DNA of 64,000 nucleotides from CAVSRC01 sp963782045 (GTDB lineage: Bacteria; Pseudomonadota; Alphaproteobacteria; Rhizobiales; Kaistiaceae), in assembly GCA_963782045.1 (NCBI GenBank), contig CAWAIR010000037.1:992001-1056000 (forward strand). Direction: 5' to 3'. Each line of letters opens with the position of its first letter. Within the stretch, counting starts at the first letter, position 1. Of the stretch, positions 35,190 to 43,434 are shown piece by piece. Under the pieces are notes generated by a model. That model did no database searches and was not told where the DNA came from. It saw only the letters and a program-made list of their open reading frames with translations. A program made the position numbers and the translations under genes.

Positions 35190-36005
35190 CTAGATGGTGG
35201 CGATGTCCGGGGCGTCCACCGCCTTCATGCCGACGACGTGATAGCCGGAATCGACGTGGTGGATTTCGCCGGTGACGGCGCGGGAGAGGTCGGAGAGAAG
35301 ATAGAGCGCCGCGTCGCCGACCTCGTCGGTGGTGACGGTCTTGTGCAGCGGCGCGTTGTATTCGTTCCACTTGAGAATGTAACGGAAGTCGCCGATGCCG
35401 CCGGCCGCGGCCAGCGTCTTGATCGGGCCTGACGAGATGGCGTTGACGCGGATACCGTCCTTGCCGAGGTCGACGGCGAGGTAGCGCACGCTCGCCTCGA
35501 GCGCGGCCTTGGCGACGCCCATGACGTTGTAGTGCGGCATGACCTTCTCGGCGCCGTAATAGGTGAGCGTCAGGATCGAGCCGCCCTGGGTCATCAGGGT
35601 GTGCGCCCGCTGGGCGATGGCGGTCAGCGAGTAGCAGGAGATCAGCATGGTGCGCGAGAAGTTGTCGGCGGTGGTGTCGACGTAGCGGCCGGTCAACTGC
35701 TCGCGGTCGGAAAACGCAATGGCATGGACAAGGAAATCGAGCCCGCCCCACAGCGCCTTGACGCGCTCGAAGACAGCATCGACTGTCGCCGTGTCGGTCA
35801 CGTCGCAATGGCCGACGACCTCGGCGCCGATACCGGCGGCCAGCGGCTCGACCCGCTTCCTGAGCTGGTCGCCCTGATAGGTCATCGCCAGCGTCGCACC
35901 GGCCCTGTGGCAGGCCCGGGTGATCCCCCAGGCGATCGAATGGCTGTTGGCGACCCCCATGACCAGGCCACGCTTACCCGCCATCAACCCTTCCGCACCC
36001 GCCAT
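35190..36005 (-). CDS. fabI: enoyl-[acyl-carrier-protein] reductase
   Basis: 271 residues of the short-chain dehydrogenase family. GVANSHSIAWGITRAC is the FabI-type nucleotide-binding start. The catalytic pattern YxxxMxxxK is read in YNVMGVAKAAL together with the upstream Tyr of LTYYGAEKVMP. The enzyme reduces the 2,3 double bond of enoyl-ACP with NAD(P)H in fatty-acid elongation. Alternative starts exist seven residues apart (MAGAEGLMAGKRGL); the second would also be normal. It is the upstream gene of the leftward group with the phosphatase. Confidence 0.95.
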   Translation of the reverse strand: MAGAEGLMAGKRGLVMGVANSHSIAWGITRACHRAGATLAMTYQGDQLRKRVEPLAAGIGAEVVGHCDVTDTATVDAVFERVKALWGGLDFLVHAIAFSDREQLTGRYVDTTADNFSRTMLISCYSLTAIAQRAHTLMTQGGSILTLTYYGAEKVMPHYNVMGVAKAALEASVRYLAVDLGKDGIRVNAISSGPIKTLAAAGGIGDFRYILKWNEYNAPLHKTVTTDEVGDAALYLLSDLSRAVTGEIHHVDSGYHVVGMKAVDAPDIATI

Positions 36006-36191
36006 CTGCCCTGATTCCTGCCTGTTGCACCGCCGGCGGCGTTCCTATCGCACAGCCCCCCCGACGCTTCAAGCAAGCCGGCGGGCGCCAGGCGCAACCT
36101 GCCCTAGAATAATTCCAGGGGCGAGGTGTTATCCAGGCCGGGCGATGGCCGTTCCGGCCGCCCCGGCATGGAAAACAAGGAGATTCTCCCG

Positions 36192-36611
36192 ATGAAGAAA
36201 GTGATTCTGGGTCTGGCCACCGGCCTTTTCGCGGCCGTGGCCGTGGCTGGCACCGCCTATGCCATGGATCCCGCCACCTACGGCGACAGCTCGCTCGGCA
36301 AGGTGCTGGTCGGCGTCAACGGCATGACGCTGTATACCTGGGCCAACGATACGATGGGCGAGACTGCCTCGGCCTGCACCGGCAAGTGCATCGGCACCTG
36401 GCCGCCCCTGGTCGCTCCGGCTGACGCCAAGCCCATGGGCGATTGGACGACGGTCGACGTCACCGACAAGGATGGCAAGGCGGAGAAGATGTGGGCCTAC
36501 AAGGGCCAGCCGCTCTACTACTTCGTCAAGGACAAGAAGCCCGGCGACGTCACCGGCGAGGGCTCCATGGGGTTCGGCGCCGCCTGGCACGTCGTCAAAG
36601 AGGCGATGTAG
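36192..36611 (+). CDS. secreted COG4315/Lipoprotein_15 repeat protein
   Basis: 139 residues from an ATG with AAGGAG nine bases upstream. A signal peptide (VILGLATGLFAAVAVAGTAYA) precedes the domain known as secreted repeat of unknown function: VGVNGMTLYTWANDT, then CTGKCIGTWPPLVAP with two Cys, and WAYKGQPLYYFVKDKKPGD. Two repeat units are present. Function is unknown; export to periplasm or surface is inferred. The upstream start at 36126 would break the signal peptide and is rejected. It is followed by a 12-bp stem hairpin. Confidence 0.85.
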   Translation: MKKVILGLATGLFAAVAVAGTAYAMDPATYGDSSLGKVLVGVNGMTLYTWANDTMGETASACTGKCIGTWPPLVAPADAKPMGDWTTVDVTDKDGKAEKMWAYKGQPLYYFVKDKKPGDVTGEGSMGFGAAWHVVKEAM

Positions 36612-36631
36612 CGTTTCTCTCGCCTTTCTCC

Positions 36632-36663
36632 GACCGGCGGCGCGGCATGAGGCGCCGCCGGTC
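36632..36663 (+). terminator. strong hairpin after the secreted repeat gene
   Basis: GACCGGCGGCGC pairs perfectly with GCGCCGCCGGTC across an eight-base loop. It lies 20 bp after the stop of the secreted repeat gene and 37 bp before the FAD-linked oxidase gene. There is no T run behind it, as is common in GC-rich alphaproteobacteria, so it may act as a terminator or as an mRNA-stabilising 3' end. Confidence 0.55.
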
Positions 36664-36700
36664 CTATGCCTGGCGGCAGGACTTGGCCTAAACTGCCGCC

Positions 36701-38121
36701 ATGAACGCCCTTGCCAAGCCCCTGCTCGACCGCTTCGCCGACATCGTCGGCGCGCCTAATGCCGTGCGCGACCCATCGGCGATGGCGCCCTATCTCACCG
36801 AGCCCCGCGACAAGTTCCACGGGGCGACCGCCATGGTGCTGCGTCCGGGAAGCGTCGCCGAGGTCGCGGCGATCCTCAAGTTCGCCAATGAGACAGGAAC
36901 GCCGATCGTGCCGCAGGGTGGCAATACCGGCCTGGTCGGCGGCCAGATTCCATCCATAGCAGGGAACGAGATCGTGCTGTCGCTGGCGCGCCTCAACCGC
37001 GTGCGCGCGGTCGACGCGGACAGCAACACCTGATCGCCGAGGCGGGGGTCACGCTCGCCGATGTGCGCGCGGCGGCGGACGCGGCCGACCGGCTGTTCCC
37101 GCTGTCGATCGCGGCGGAAGGCTCGTGCGAGATCGGCGGCAACGTCTCGACCAATGCCGGCGGCACCGGGGTTCTGGCCTACGGCAACACGCGCGAGCTG
37201 GTGCTCGGCGTCGAGGTGGTGCTCGCCTCGGGCGACGTCTGGGACGGGCTGAGGACGCTGCGCAAGGACAATACCGGCTACGACCTCAAGCACCTGTTCA
37301 TCGGCGCGGAAGGGACGCTCGGGGTGGTCACCGCCGCCGTGCTGGCCCTGGTGCCGAAGCCGCGCGGCATCGCCGTCGCCTTCGTCGGCTTGAAGGACCC
37401 GGCGGCGGCGCTCGCGCTCTTCCATCTCGCCCGCGAGCGCGCCGGCAAGAGCCTGACCGCCTTCGAGATCATCCCGCGCGATCGGCCTCGAATTCGTGCT
37501 TCCGCCACGCCACCGGCACCCGCGATCCGCTCGCCTCGCCGCATCCCTGGTACGTGCTCTACGAATATTCCTCCGCCCAATCCCAGGAGGACGCCGACGC
37601 AGCGGCCGAGGCGATCTTCGCCGCCGGGCTCGAGGCCGAGCTGGTCGACGACGGCGCGCTGGCGCAATCGCTGGAGCAGGCGGCGGCCTTCTGGCACCTG
37701 CGCGAGACGATGTCGGAGGTGCAGAAGCTGGAGGGCGGCTCGATCAAGCACGACGTGGCGGTGCCGCTGGCGCGCGTGCCGGAGCTGATCGAGCGGGCGA
37801 GCGCCGCGGTGGCGGAGATGATCCCGGGCGTGCGCCCCTGCCCGTTCGGCCATATGGGCGACGGCAACATCCACCTCAATTTCAGCCAGCCGGTCGCCAT
37901 GGACAAGGCGGCCTTCCTCGACCGCTGGGAGGAGGTCAACGCGCGCGTCCACGGCATCGTCGGCGAGCTCGGCGGCACGATCTCGGCCGAGCACGGCATC
38001 GGCGTGCTCAAGCGCGACATGCTGAAGGAGGTCAAGAGCCCGCTCGAGATCGAGCTGATGCGGCCGCATCAAGCGCGCCTTCGATCCCAAGGGCATCCTC
38101 AATCCCGGCAAGGTTCTGTGA
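36701..38121 (+). pseudogene. FAD-binding (GlcD/D-lactate dehydrogenase-like) oxidase, four single-base indels
   Basis: Three frames together make a complete protein of about 470 residues. The FAD_binding_4 domain has VPQGGNTGLVGGQIP and GGNVSTNAGGTGVLAYGNTRE; the C-terminal domain has PFGHMGDGNIHLNFSQP and ISAEHGIGVLKRDML. Such flavoenzymes oxidise 2-hydroxy acids such as D-2-hydroxyglutarate, D-lactate or glycolate. The breaks are a missing C near 37030, extra bases near 37480 and 37502, and an extra C near 38064. Repairing them restores the expected sequence, including LNPGKVL at the end (stop at 38121). The residues themselves are otherwise well kept, so sequence error is the likely cause. 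Confidence 0.88.
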
Positions 38122-38203
38122 ACCCAATCCGGTGAGACCCTGCTAACCCTCTCGGAAATCACTCAAATTTAACCCAACCGGTTAAGCCGACTCCAAGCCT
38201 GCT

Positions 38204-38837
38204 GTGGCATGGTGCTTCTCCAACAAGCGAGGACCCGAAAAAACCGGGCCCGCTTCGGGAGCGTTGAGAGGCGTCAAAGTGGCCGGCGAAGCGACCGCCG
38301 GGTCGAGCCGGGTGTTCCGGCTCGACCCGCACACCTTGCCCGTGCGCGGTTCCGCCCGAACATGGCGGCACGGCGGACACGGCATTCATCCTCGACCGCG
38401 AGCGCGCGATCGTGCACCGGCAGCGCCGTGCCGGCCCGCCGCTGACGCTGACCGTGCCGCTGACGAGCTATCGCGGCGTGGCGGTGCGCATGGAGCCGAC
38501 GAGCGTGGCCGGTCAGGTGCGCGTCTTCGTCGAACTGCTGCACAAGGACCCCTCCCTTACCCTGCCGCTCATCGTCGGCGACGAGCCGGAGGATGTGGCG
38601 GCCGACTGGCAGGCCTGGGGGCGCGCCCTCAACCTGCCGCTGCTGGTCATCGGCCAGGACGGTTCGGTCAGCGCCCCGCTCGGCGATCTCGGCGGGGTCA
38701 TTGCCGGACCGCCCGGCCGCGCCGGCGCCATTCCTTCTTCGCCGGCCGGCGGCCGCGCTTCCTTACCCGGCGCAAGACCGGCCATTCGCGAGCCGACCGA
38801 GCGGCTCGACGGCCGCGAGATCATCGCGCGGAACTAG
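38204..38837 (+). pseudogene. DUF6101 family protein, frameshifted
   Basis: Fragments in three frames line up as one protein of about 205 residues. They are VFRLDPHTLPVR near 38310, RFRPNMAA near 38355, and the long stretch FILDRERAIVHRQRR to GDLGGV (38380-38705). After that come SFFAGRRPRFLTRRKTG near 38735 and the end REPTERLDGREIIARN. DUF6101 is a family of Hyphomicrobiales without known function; the placement is from memory of its LDP-LPVRF and KDPxLTxPLxV patterns. At least four indels (about 38351, 38372, 38725, 38785) are needed to join the parts. The start is uncertain; a GTG at 38204 is the first possibility. Confidence 0.6.
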
Positions 38838-38878
38838 CCGCCCCTGTCGAAGCGACGTGCGCCGCGCTAGCTTTGGGC

Positions 38879-39128
38879 GTGGCCAGGATCGTCTACACGC
38901 TGCACGCCGAACGGATGCTTGCCGAGCGCGAGATCGAACGCGGCTGGATACGGCAAACCATTGAGTATCCGGAGTTCACCGAACCGGACGCCGTCGATCC
39001 CGAAGCAGTGCGCGCCTTCCGTTCGATCCCGGAAAATGGTGGCAGTGATGCTCCGCGTGGTATATGTGCAAAATGGCGAGGACACCCGTGTCATCACGGC
39101 GTTCTTTGACCGGAGCAGGCGAAAGTGA
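38879..39128 (+). pseudogene. DUF4258 protein, one frameshift
   Basis: About 82 residues if one extra base near 39044 is removed: RIVYTLHAERMLAEREIERGWI and FRSIPENGG in the first frame, then LRVVYVQNGEDTRVITAFFDRSRRK in the second. DUF4258 proteins are small, RelE-like-sized, and often sit directly before a DUF2283 gene, as here; together they look like a toxin-antitoxin type pair, though activity has not been shown to my knowledge. A GTG at 38879 is the likely start. The stop overlaps the next gene by 4 bp (GTGA). Confidence 0.75.
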
Positions 39129-39320
39129 AGACGCTCTACGATTCCGAGGCAGATGCGCTCTACGTCCGCTTTGCGACGGCGAAGGTCGTCGAGTTCGGAA
39201 GAGGTGGCGCCTGGCGTGATGCTGGATTTCGACGAGGAAGGCCGCATCGTCGGCGTCGAAGTGCTCGACGCACGCCGGCATCTGGCCGCCGGCGCGGATT
39301 TGCCGAGCGCAGCGGAGTAG
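39125..39320 (+). pseudogene. DUF2283 protein, one frameshift
   Basis: About 64 residues if one extra T near 39194 is removed: KTLYDSEADALYVRFATAKV in the first frame and EEVAPGVMLDFDEEGRIVGVEVLDAR in the second, ending LPSAAE. That is the complete DUF2283 pattern (YDxEADALYIRF ... DxDExGxIVGIEILxA). The GTG start overlaps the DUF4258 stop by 4 bp. It ends 7 bp before the end of the convergent ubiA gene. Function unknown; antitoxin-like partner of DUF4258 is an inference from pairing. Confidence 0.75.
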
Positions 39321-39327
39321 CAGCGCC

Positions 39328-40282
39328 TCAGCCGCCCCAGTGGCGGACAATCATGTCCGCCACAAGACCCGGCAAAGACGATCCAGCCGTAGTCGCGATT
39401 GGAGCGGAAGAGCATCAGGCAGTTGTCGGGATCGTCGATGACGATCGTCCTCACCTGCCAGCCGAGATGGACCGCGCCCGCCGCCAGGCCGAGATAAGCG
39501 AGCGGGCCGACGCCGGCGAACCAAAGGCGGCGGCGAAGAGCACCGTCGCGACGCCGTAGAACAGGGCGAGCAGCGGCCGCGTGCGCGTGCCGAACAGGCG
39601 CGCGGTGGAGCGCACGCCGATCAGCGCGTCGTCCTCCTTGTCCTGGTGGGCGTAGATAGTGTCGTAGCCGATCGTCCAGGAAATGCCGCCGAGATAGAGC
39701 AGCAGCGGCGCCCACGACGAGGCTGCCGAAGATCGCCGCCCAGCCCATCAGCGCGCCCCAGGAAAAGGCAATGCCGAGCCCCACCTGCGGCCACCAGGTG
39801 ATGCGCTTCATGAAGGGGTAGATCGCCACCGTGACCAGCGAGGCGATGCCGACGACGATGGCGAAGCCATTGAACTGGAGAAGCACGGCCAGCCCGACCA
39901 GCGCCTGGAGGACGAGGAAGGCCACCGCCTGGCGCGTGGTCACCTGGCCGCTCGGGATCGGGCGCGAGCGCGTGCGCGCGACCTGTGCGTCGAGGTCGCG
40001 GTCGACGATGTCGTTGTAGGTGCAGCCCGCCCCGCGCATGACGATGGCGCCGACCAGGAACAGCACCAGGTGCCAGAGGTTCGGGAAACGCCCGCCGGCG
40101 GCGTCGGTGGCCAGCGCCGAGGACCACCAGCACGGCCACAGCAGCAGCCACCAGCCGATCGGCCGCTCCAGCCGCGCCAGGCGGGCATAGGGCCGCACCG
40201 CCGGCGGCAGGAAGCGATCGGCCCAATGGCCGCGCACGGCATCGGCCACGATGTGCTTGTCGACAGCCATGGTCACGGTCAT
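39328..40282 (-). pseudogene. ubiA: 4-hydroxybenzoate polyprenyltransferase, three single-base indels
   Basis: Joined over two frames this is a full UbiA of about 317 residues with nine membrane segments. It attaches the polyprenyl chain to 4-hydroxybenzoate in ubiquinone synthesis. The first Asp-rich motif is NDIVDRDLDAQVARTRSRPIPSG read in parts near residue 95; the second, YDTIYAHQDKEDDALIGVRS, is in the shifted frame. Breaks lie near 39715, 39517 and 39366. Correcting them gives the ending IVRHWGG with stop at 39328. Two starts are possible (MTVTMAVDK at 40282 or 12 bases later). Since respiration here needs a quinone, true loss is unlikely without a second copy. Confidence 0.9.
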
Positions 40283-40388
40283 AAGGCGTTCGCGGCGCGA
40301 CGGAAAGCCGGCGATTGGACATTCGGCACGCCGATTGCTAAGCGCACTCAAGATAAGAAAAACAGGGGCGAGGGGCGCAACCATCCCC

Positions 40389-41645
40389 ATGAATGTGCTG
40401 CTCATCGGCGCGGGCGGACGGGAACACGCGCTTGCCTGGAAGCTTGCGCAATCGCCCCGGCTGACGCGGCTCGCCGCCGCGCCGGGCAATCCCGGTATCG
40501 CCGAGGTTGCCGAGCTCGTCGCTCTCGACCCCGCCGATCACGATGCCGTGGTCGGCTTCTGCCGGAGAGAGGCGATCGGCCTCGTCGTCATCGGCCCCGA
40601 GGCGCCGCTGGTCGCGGGCCTCGTCGATGCGCTTTCCGCGGCCGGTATCAAGGCCTTCGGACCGAGCGCGGCGGCGGCGCGGCTGGAAGGCTCGAAGAGT
40701 TTCACCAAGCAGATTTGCGCCGAAGCGAACATCCCGACCGCCGCCTGGCGCCATTTCGCCGATGCCGATGCGGCCGCCGCCTACGTCCGCGAACGCGGCG
40801 CGCCGATCGTGGTCAAGGCTGACGGTCTTGCGGCCGGCAAGGGAGTAACGGTGGCGGAAAGCGTCGAGGAGGCGCTCGCCGCGGTTGCCGCCTGTTTCGC
40901 TTCACCCGGGGTGGAGGTGGTCATCGAGGAGTGCCTGAGGGGCGAAGAAGCGAGCTTCTTTGTCCTTTCCGACGGCACCACTGCCCTGCCTTTCGGCACC
41001 GCCCAGGACCACAAGCGCGTCGGCGACGGCGATACCGGGCCCAACACCGGCGGCATGGGCGCCTATTCGCCGGCACCGGCGATGGACGAATCCACGGTCG
41101 CCCGCGTCATGGACGAGATCGTGAACCCGACGCTGCGGCTGATGGCGGAGCGCGGCACGCCGTTCCGCGGCGTCCTCTTCGTCGGGCTGATGCTGACCGC
41201 CGAGGGTCCCAAGCTGATCGAATACAACGTCCGCTTCGGCGATCCGGAATGCCAGACGCTGATGCCGCGCTTGGCCAGCGACCTGCTCGACCTGATGCTG
41301 GCGACGGCCGAGGGCAGGCTCGCCGAGATCAGCCCGGCCTGGCGCGCCGAGGCCGCGCTCTGCGTGGTGATGGCGGCGCGCGGCTATCCCGGCGCTTACC
41401 ACAGGGGCGCGCCGGTCGGCGGCCTGGGCGCGGCCGAAAAGCTCCCCGGAATCAAGGTCTTCCACGCCGGCACTGCCATACAGGATGGGCGCCTTGTCGC
41501 CGGTGGCGGGCGGGTACTCGGCATCACGGCGCTGGGGGCCACCATTGCGGAGGCCCAAAAACGCGCCTATGCGGCAGTTGCCGTCATCGACTGGCCGGGC
41601 GGCTTCTGCCGCACGGACATCGGCTGGCGGGCAGTCAGCAGATAG
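40389..41645 (+). CDS. purD: phosphoribosylamine-glycine ligase
   Basis: 418 residues. It joins glycine to phosphoribosylamine with ATP in purine synthesis. Landmarks of the ATP-grasp fold are NVLLIGAGGREHALAWKLAQS at the N-terminus, IVVKADGLAAGKGV near residue 140, DHKRVGDGDTGPNTGGMGAYSP near 210 and LIEYNVRFGDPECQTLMPRL near 280. The ATG at 40389 gives the canonical start MNVLLIGAGGREHA. The gene is intact, in contrast to the five broken genes just left of it. glgP follows 7 bp later. Confidence 0.96.
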   Translation: MNVLLIGAGGREHALAWKLAQSPRLTRLAAAPGNPGIAEVAELVALDPADHDAVVGFCRREAIGLVVIGPEAPLVAGLVDALSAAGIKAFGPSAAAARLEGSKSFTKQICAEANIPTAAWRHFADADAAAAYVRERGAPIVVKADGLAAGKGVTVAESVEEALAAVAACFASPGVEVVIEECLRGEEASFFVLSDGTTALPFGTAQDHKRVGDGDTGPNTGGMGAYSPAPAMDESTVARVMDEIVNPTLRLMAERGTPFRGVLFVGLMLTAEGPKLIEYNVRFGDPECQTLMPRLASDLLDLMLATAEGRLAEISPAWRAEAALCVVMAARGYPGAYHRGAPVGGLGAAEKLPGIKVFHAGTAIQDGRLVAGGGRVLGITALGATIAEAQKRAYAAVAVIDWPGGFCRTDIGWRAVSR

Positions 41646-41652
41646 GATTCCC

Positions 41653-43386
41653 ATGACTTCTCCCATCACTCCCTTCGTCGCCAACACCCGCATCGCCTAC
41701 TTCACCATGGAGATGGCGATCCGCTACGAGATCCACACCTATTCCGGCGGCCTCGGGGTGTTGGCGGGCGACATCGCGCGCACCGCGGCCGACCTGGGGC
41801 TGCCGATGGTCTTCGTGCTGCTCACCAGCCGCGCCGGCTATTTCCGCCAGACCATCAACCACGACCTCTGGCAGATCGAGCAGCCGAGCTGGTGGAAGCC
41901 TTCCGACTGGTGCACCGCGCTGGAGACGACGGCCACCGTCGAGATCGAGGGGCGGCCGGTGGCGATCCGTCCGTGGCTCTACGTGCAGACCGGCGAGACC
42001 GGACACAAGGTGCCGATCCTGCTGCTCGACACCGACCTCGAACAGAACAGCGCGATCGACCGCACGCTGACCCATCACCTCTACGGCGGCGACGCCGCCT
42101 ATCGGCTGAAGCAGGAGATCGTGCTCGGCGTTGGCGGCGCGCGGGTGCTGCGCGCGCTCGGCTTCACCATCGACAAGTGGCACATGAACGAGGGCCATGC
42201 GGCGCTGCTCACCCTCGACCGCCTCGCCGCGGCGCGGGCGACGGGCGGCACCGACGGGCTGGCGGAGGCGCGCCGACAGTGCGTCTTCACCACCCACACG
42301 CCGGTCGCCGCCGGGCAGGACCACTTCCCCTACGATCTCTACGCCAAGACGGCCCCCGAGCTGGTGCCGCTCGACACCGTCAAGGAACTGGCAGGGCCGG
42401 ACGAACTCAACATGACGCGGCTGGCGCTCAACCTCTCCAGCTATTCCAACGCGGTGGCCGAGCGCCATGCGGACACTACGCGGCACATGTTCCCCGGCCA
42501 CGACATCCACGCCGTCACCAACGGCATCCACACGCTGACCTGGGCGCATCGCGAGACGGCCGCGGTGTTCGACGAGCATATGCCGAAATGGCGGCTCGAC
42601 CCCAAGGCGCTCGGCGAAGCCACCGCCATCCCCGACGAGGCGATCTGGAAGGCGCACCGCAAGGTCAAGGCGGAGCTGGTCGAGCTGGTCTTCGGGCGCA
42701 CCGGCATCGTGCTCGATCTCGACAAGCCGATCCTCGGCTATGCCCGCCGGATGACGCCCTACAAGCGCCCGCTGCTGATGTTCAGCGACATCGAGCGGCT
42801 GGTGGCGATCGCCCAGCACTGGCCGTTCCAGATCGTCATCTCCGGCAAGGCCCATCCCCGCGACGGCGGCGGCCACGAGGCGATCCACCGCATCCTCGAG
42901 ATCGCCGGCCAGCTCGCCGGGCGGCTCCGCGTCGCCTTCGTGCCGGCCTACAACATGCACGTCGCCAAGACGATCGTCGCCGGGGTCGACGTGTGGACCA
43001 ACACGCCGACGCCGCCGCTGGAGGCCTCGGGCACCAGCGGCATGAAGGCGGCGCTCAACGGCGTGCCCAATTTCAGCGTGCTCGACGGCTGGTGGGTGGA
43101 AGGCTGCCAGGAAGGCGTCAACGGCTGGGCGATCGGCACCGACGGCGGCGACAGCTCCGACGGCGCCCACGCCAACGCCTTCTACGCCAAGCTCGACGGC
43201 ACCGTGCTGCCGCTCTTCCATGGCAACCAGGCCGGCTGGTGCTCGGTGATGAAGCAGGCGATCGCCACCAGCGGCTGGCAGTTCAGCGCCAACCGCATGC
43301 TCGGCCAGTACGCCGCGGAAGCCTATGGCTTCACCGCCAGCAGCGTCGCGGCGGCGCCGGCGGCACCGCTCAGGCTTGTGGAGTAG
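41653..43386 (+). CDS. glgP: alpha-glucan phosphorylase, short GT35 form
   Basis: 577 residues, clearly shorter than the 800-plus of classical glycogen phosphorylase but typical of the compact alpha-glucan phosphorylase subfamily. It releases glucose 1-phosphate from glucan chains. The pyridoxal-phosphate Lys is in TSGMKAALNGVPNFSVLDGWW (about residue 465), and YSGGLGVLAGDIARTAADLG near residue 20 and WHMNEGHAAL near 178 are family landmarks. No other glg gene is close; it sits between purD and mutL, so linkage to glycogen metabolism is by family only. Confidence 0.92.
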   Translation: MTSPITPFVANTRIAYFTMEMAIRYEIHTYSGGLGVLAGDIARTAADLGLPMVFVLLTSRAGYFRQTINHDLWQIEQPSWWKPSDWCTALETTATVEIEGRPVAIRPWLYVQTGETGHKVPILLLDTDLEQNSAIDRTLTHHLYGGDAAYRLKQEIVLGVGGARVLRALGFTIDKWHMNEGHAALLTLDRLAAARATGGTDGLAEARRQCVFTTHTPVAAGQDHFPYDLYAKTAPELVPLDTVKELAGPDELNMTRLALNLSSYSNAVAERHADTTRHMFPGHDIHAVTNGIHTLTWAHRETAAVFDEHMPKWRLDPKALGEATAIPDEAIWKAHRKVKAELVELVFGRTGIVLDLDKPILGYARRMTPYKRPLLMFSDIERLVAIAQHWPFQIVISGKAHPRDGGGHEAIHRILEIAGQLAGRLRVAFVPAYNMHVAKTIVAGVDVWTNTPTPPLEASGTSGMKAALNGVPNFSVLDGWWVEGCQEGVNGWAIGTDGGDSSDGAHANAFYAKLDGTVLPLFHGNQAGWCSVMKQAIATSGWQFSANRMLGQYAAEAYGFTASSVAAAPAAPLRLVE

Positions 43387-43434
43387 ACGGCTTCAGCCTT
43401 TCCCTCCCCGGGAGAATCCGCCAAACTCGGGACC

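Noticed and set aside
38122..38203. A promoter or origin-like AT-rich stretch (AAATTTAACCCAACCGGTTAA)
   Set aside because: The local AT-rich run with an AACCGGTT palindrome is short, and no DnaA boxes or clear -10/-35 pair are near.
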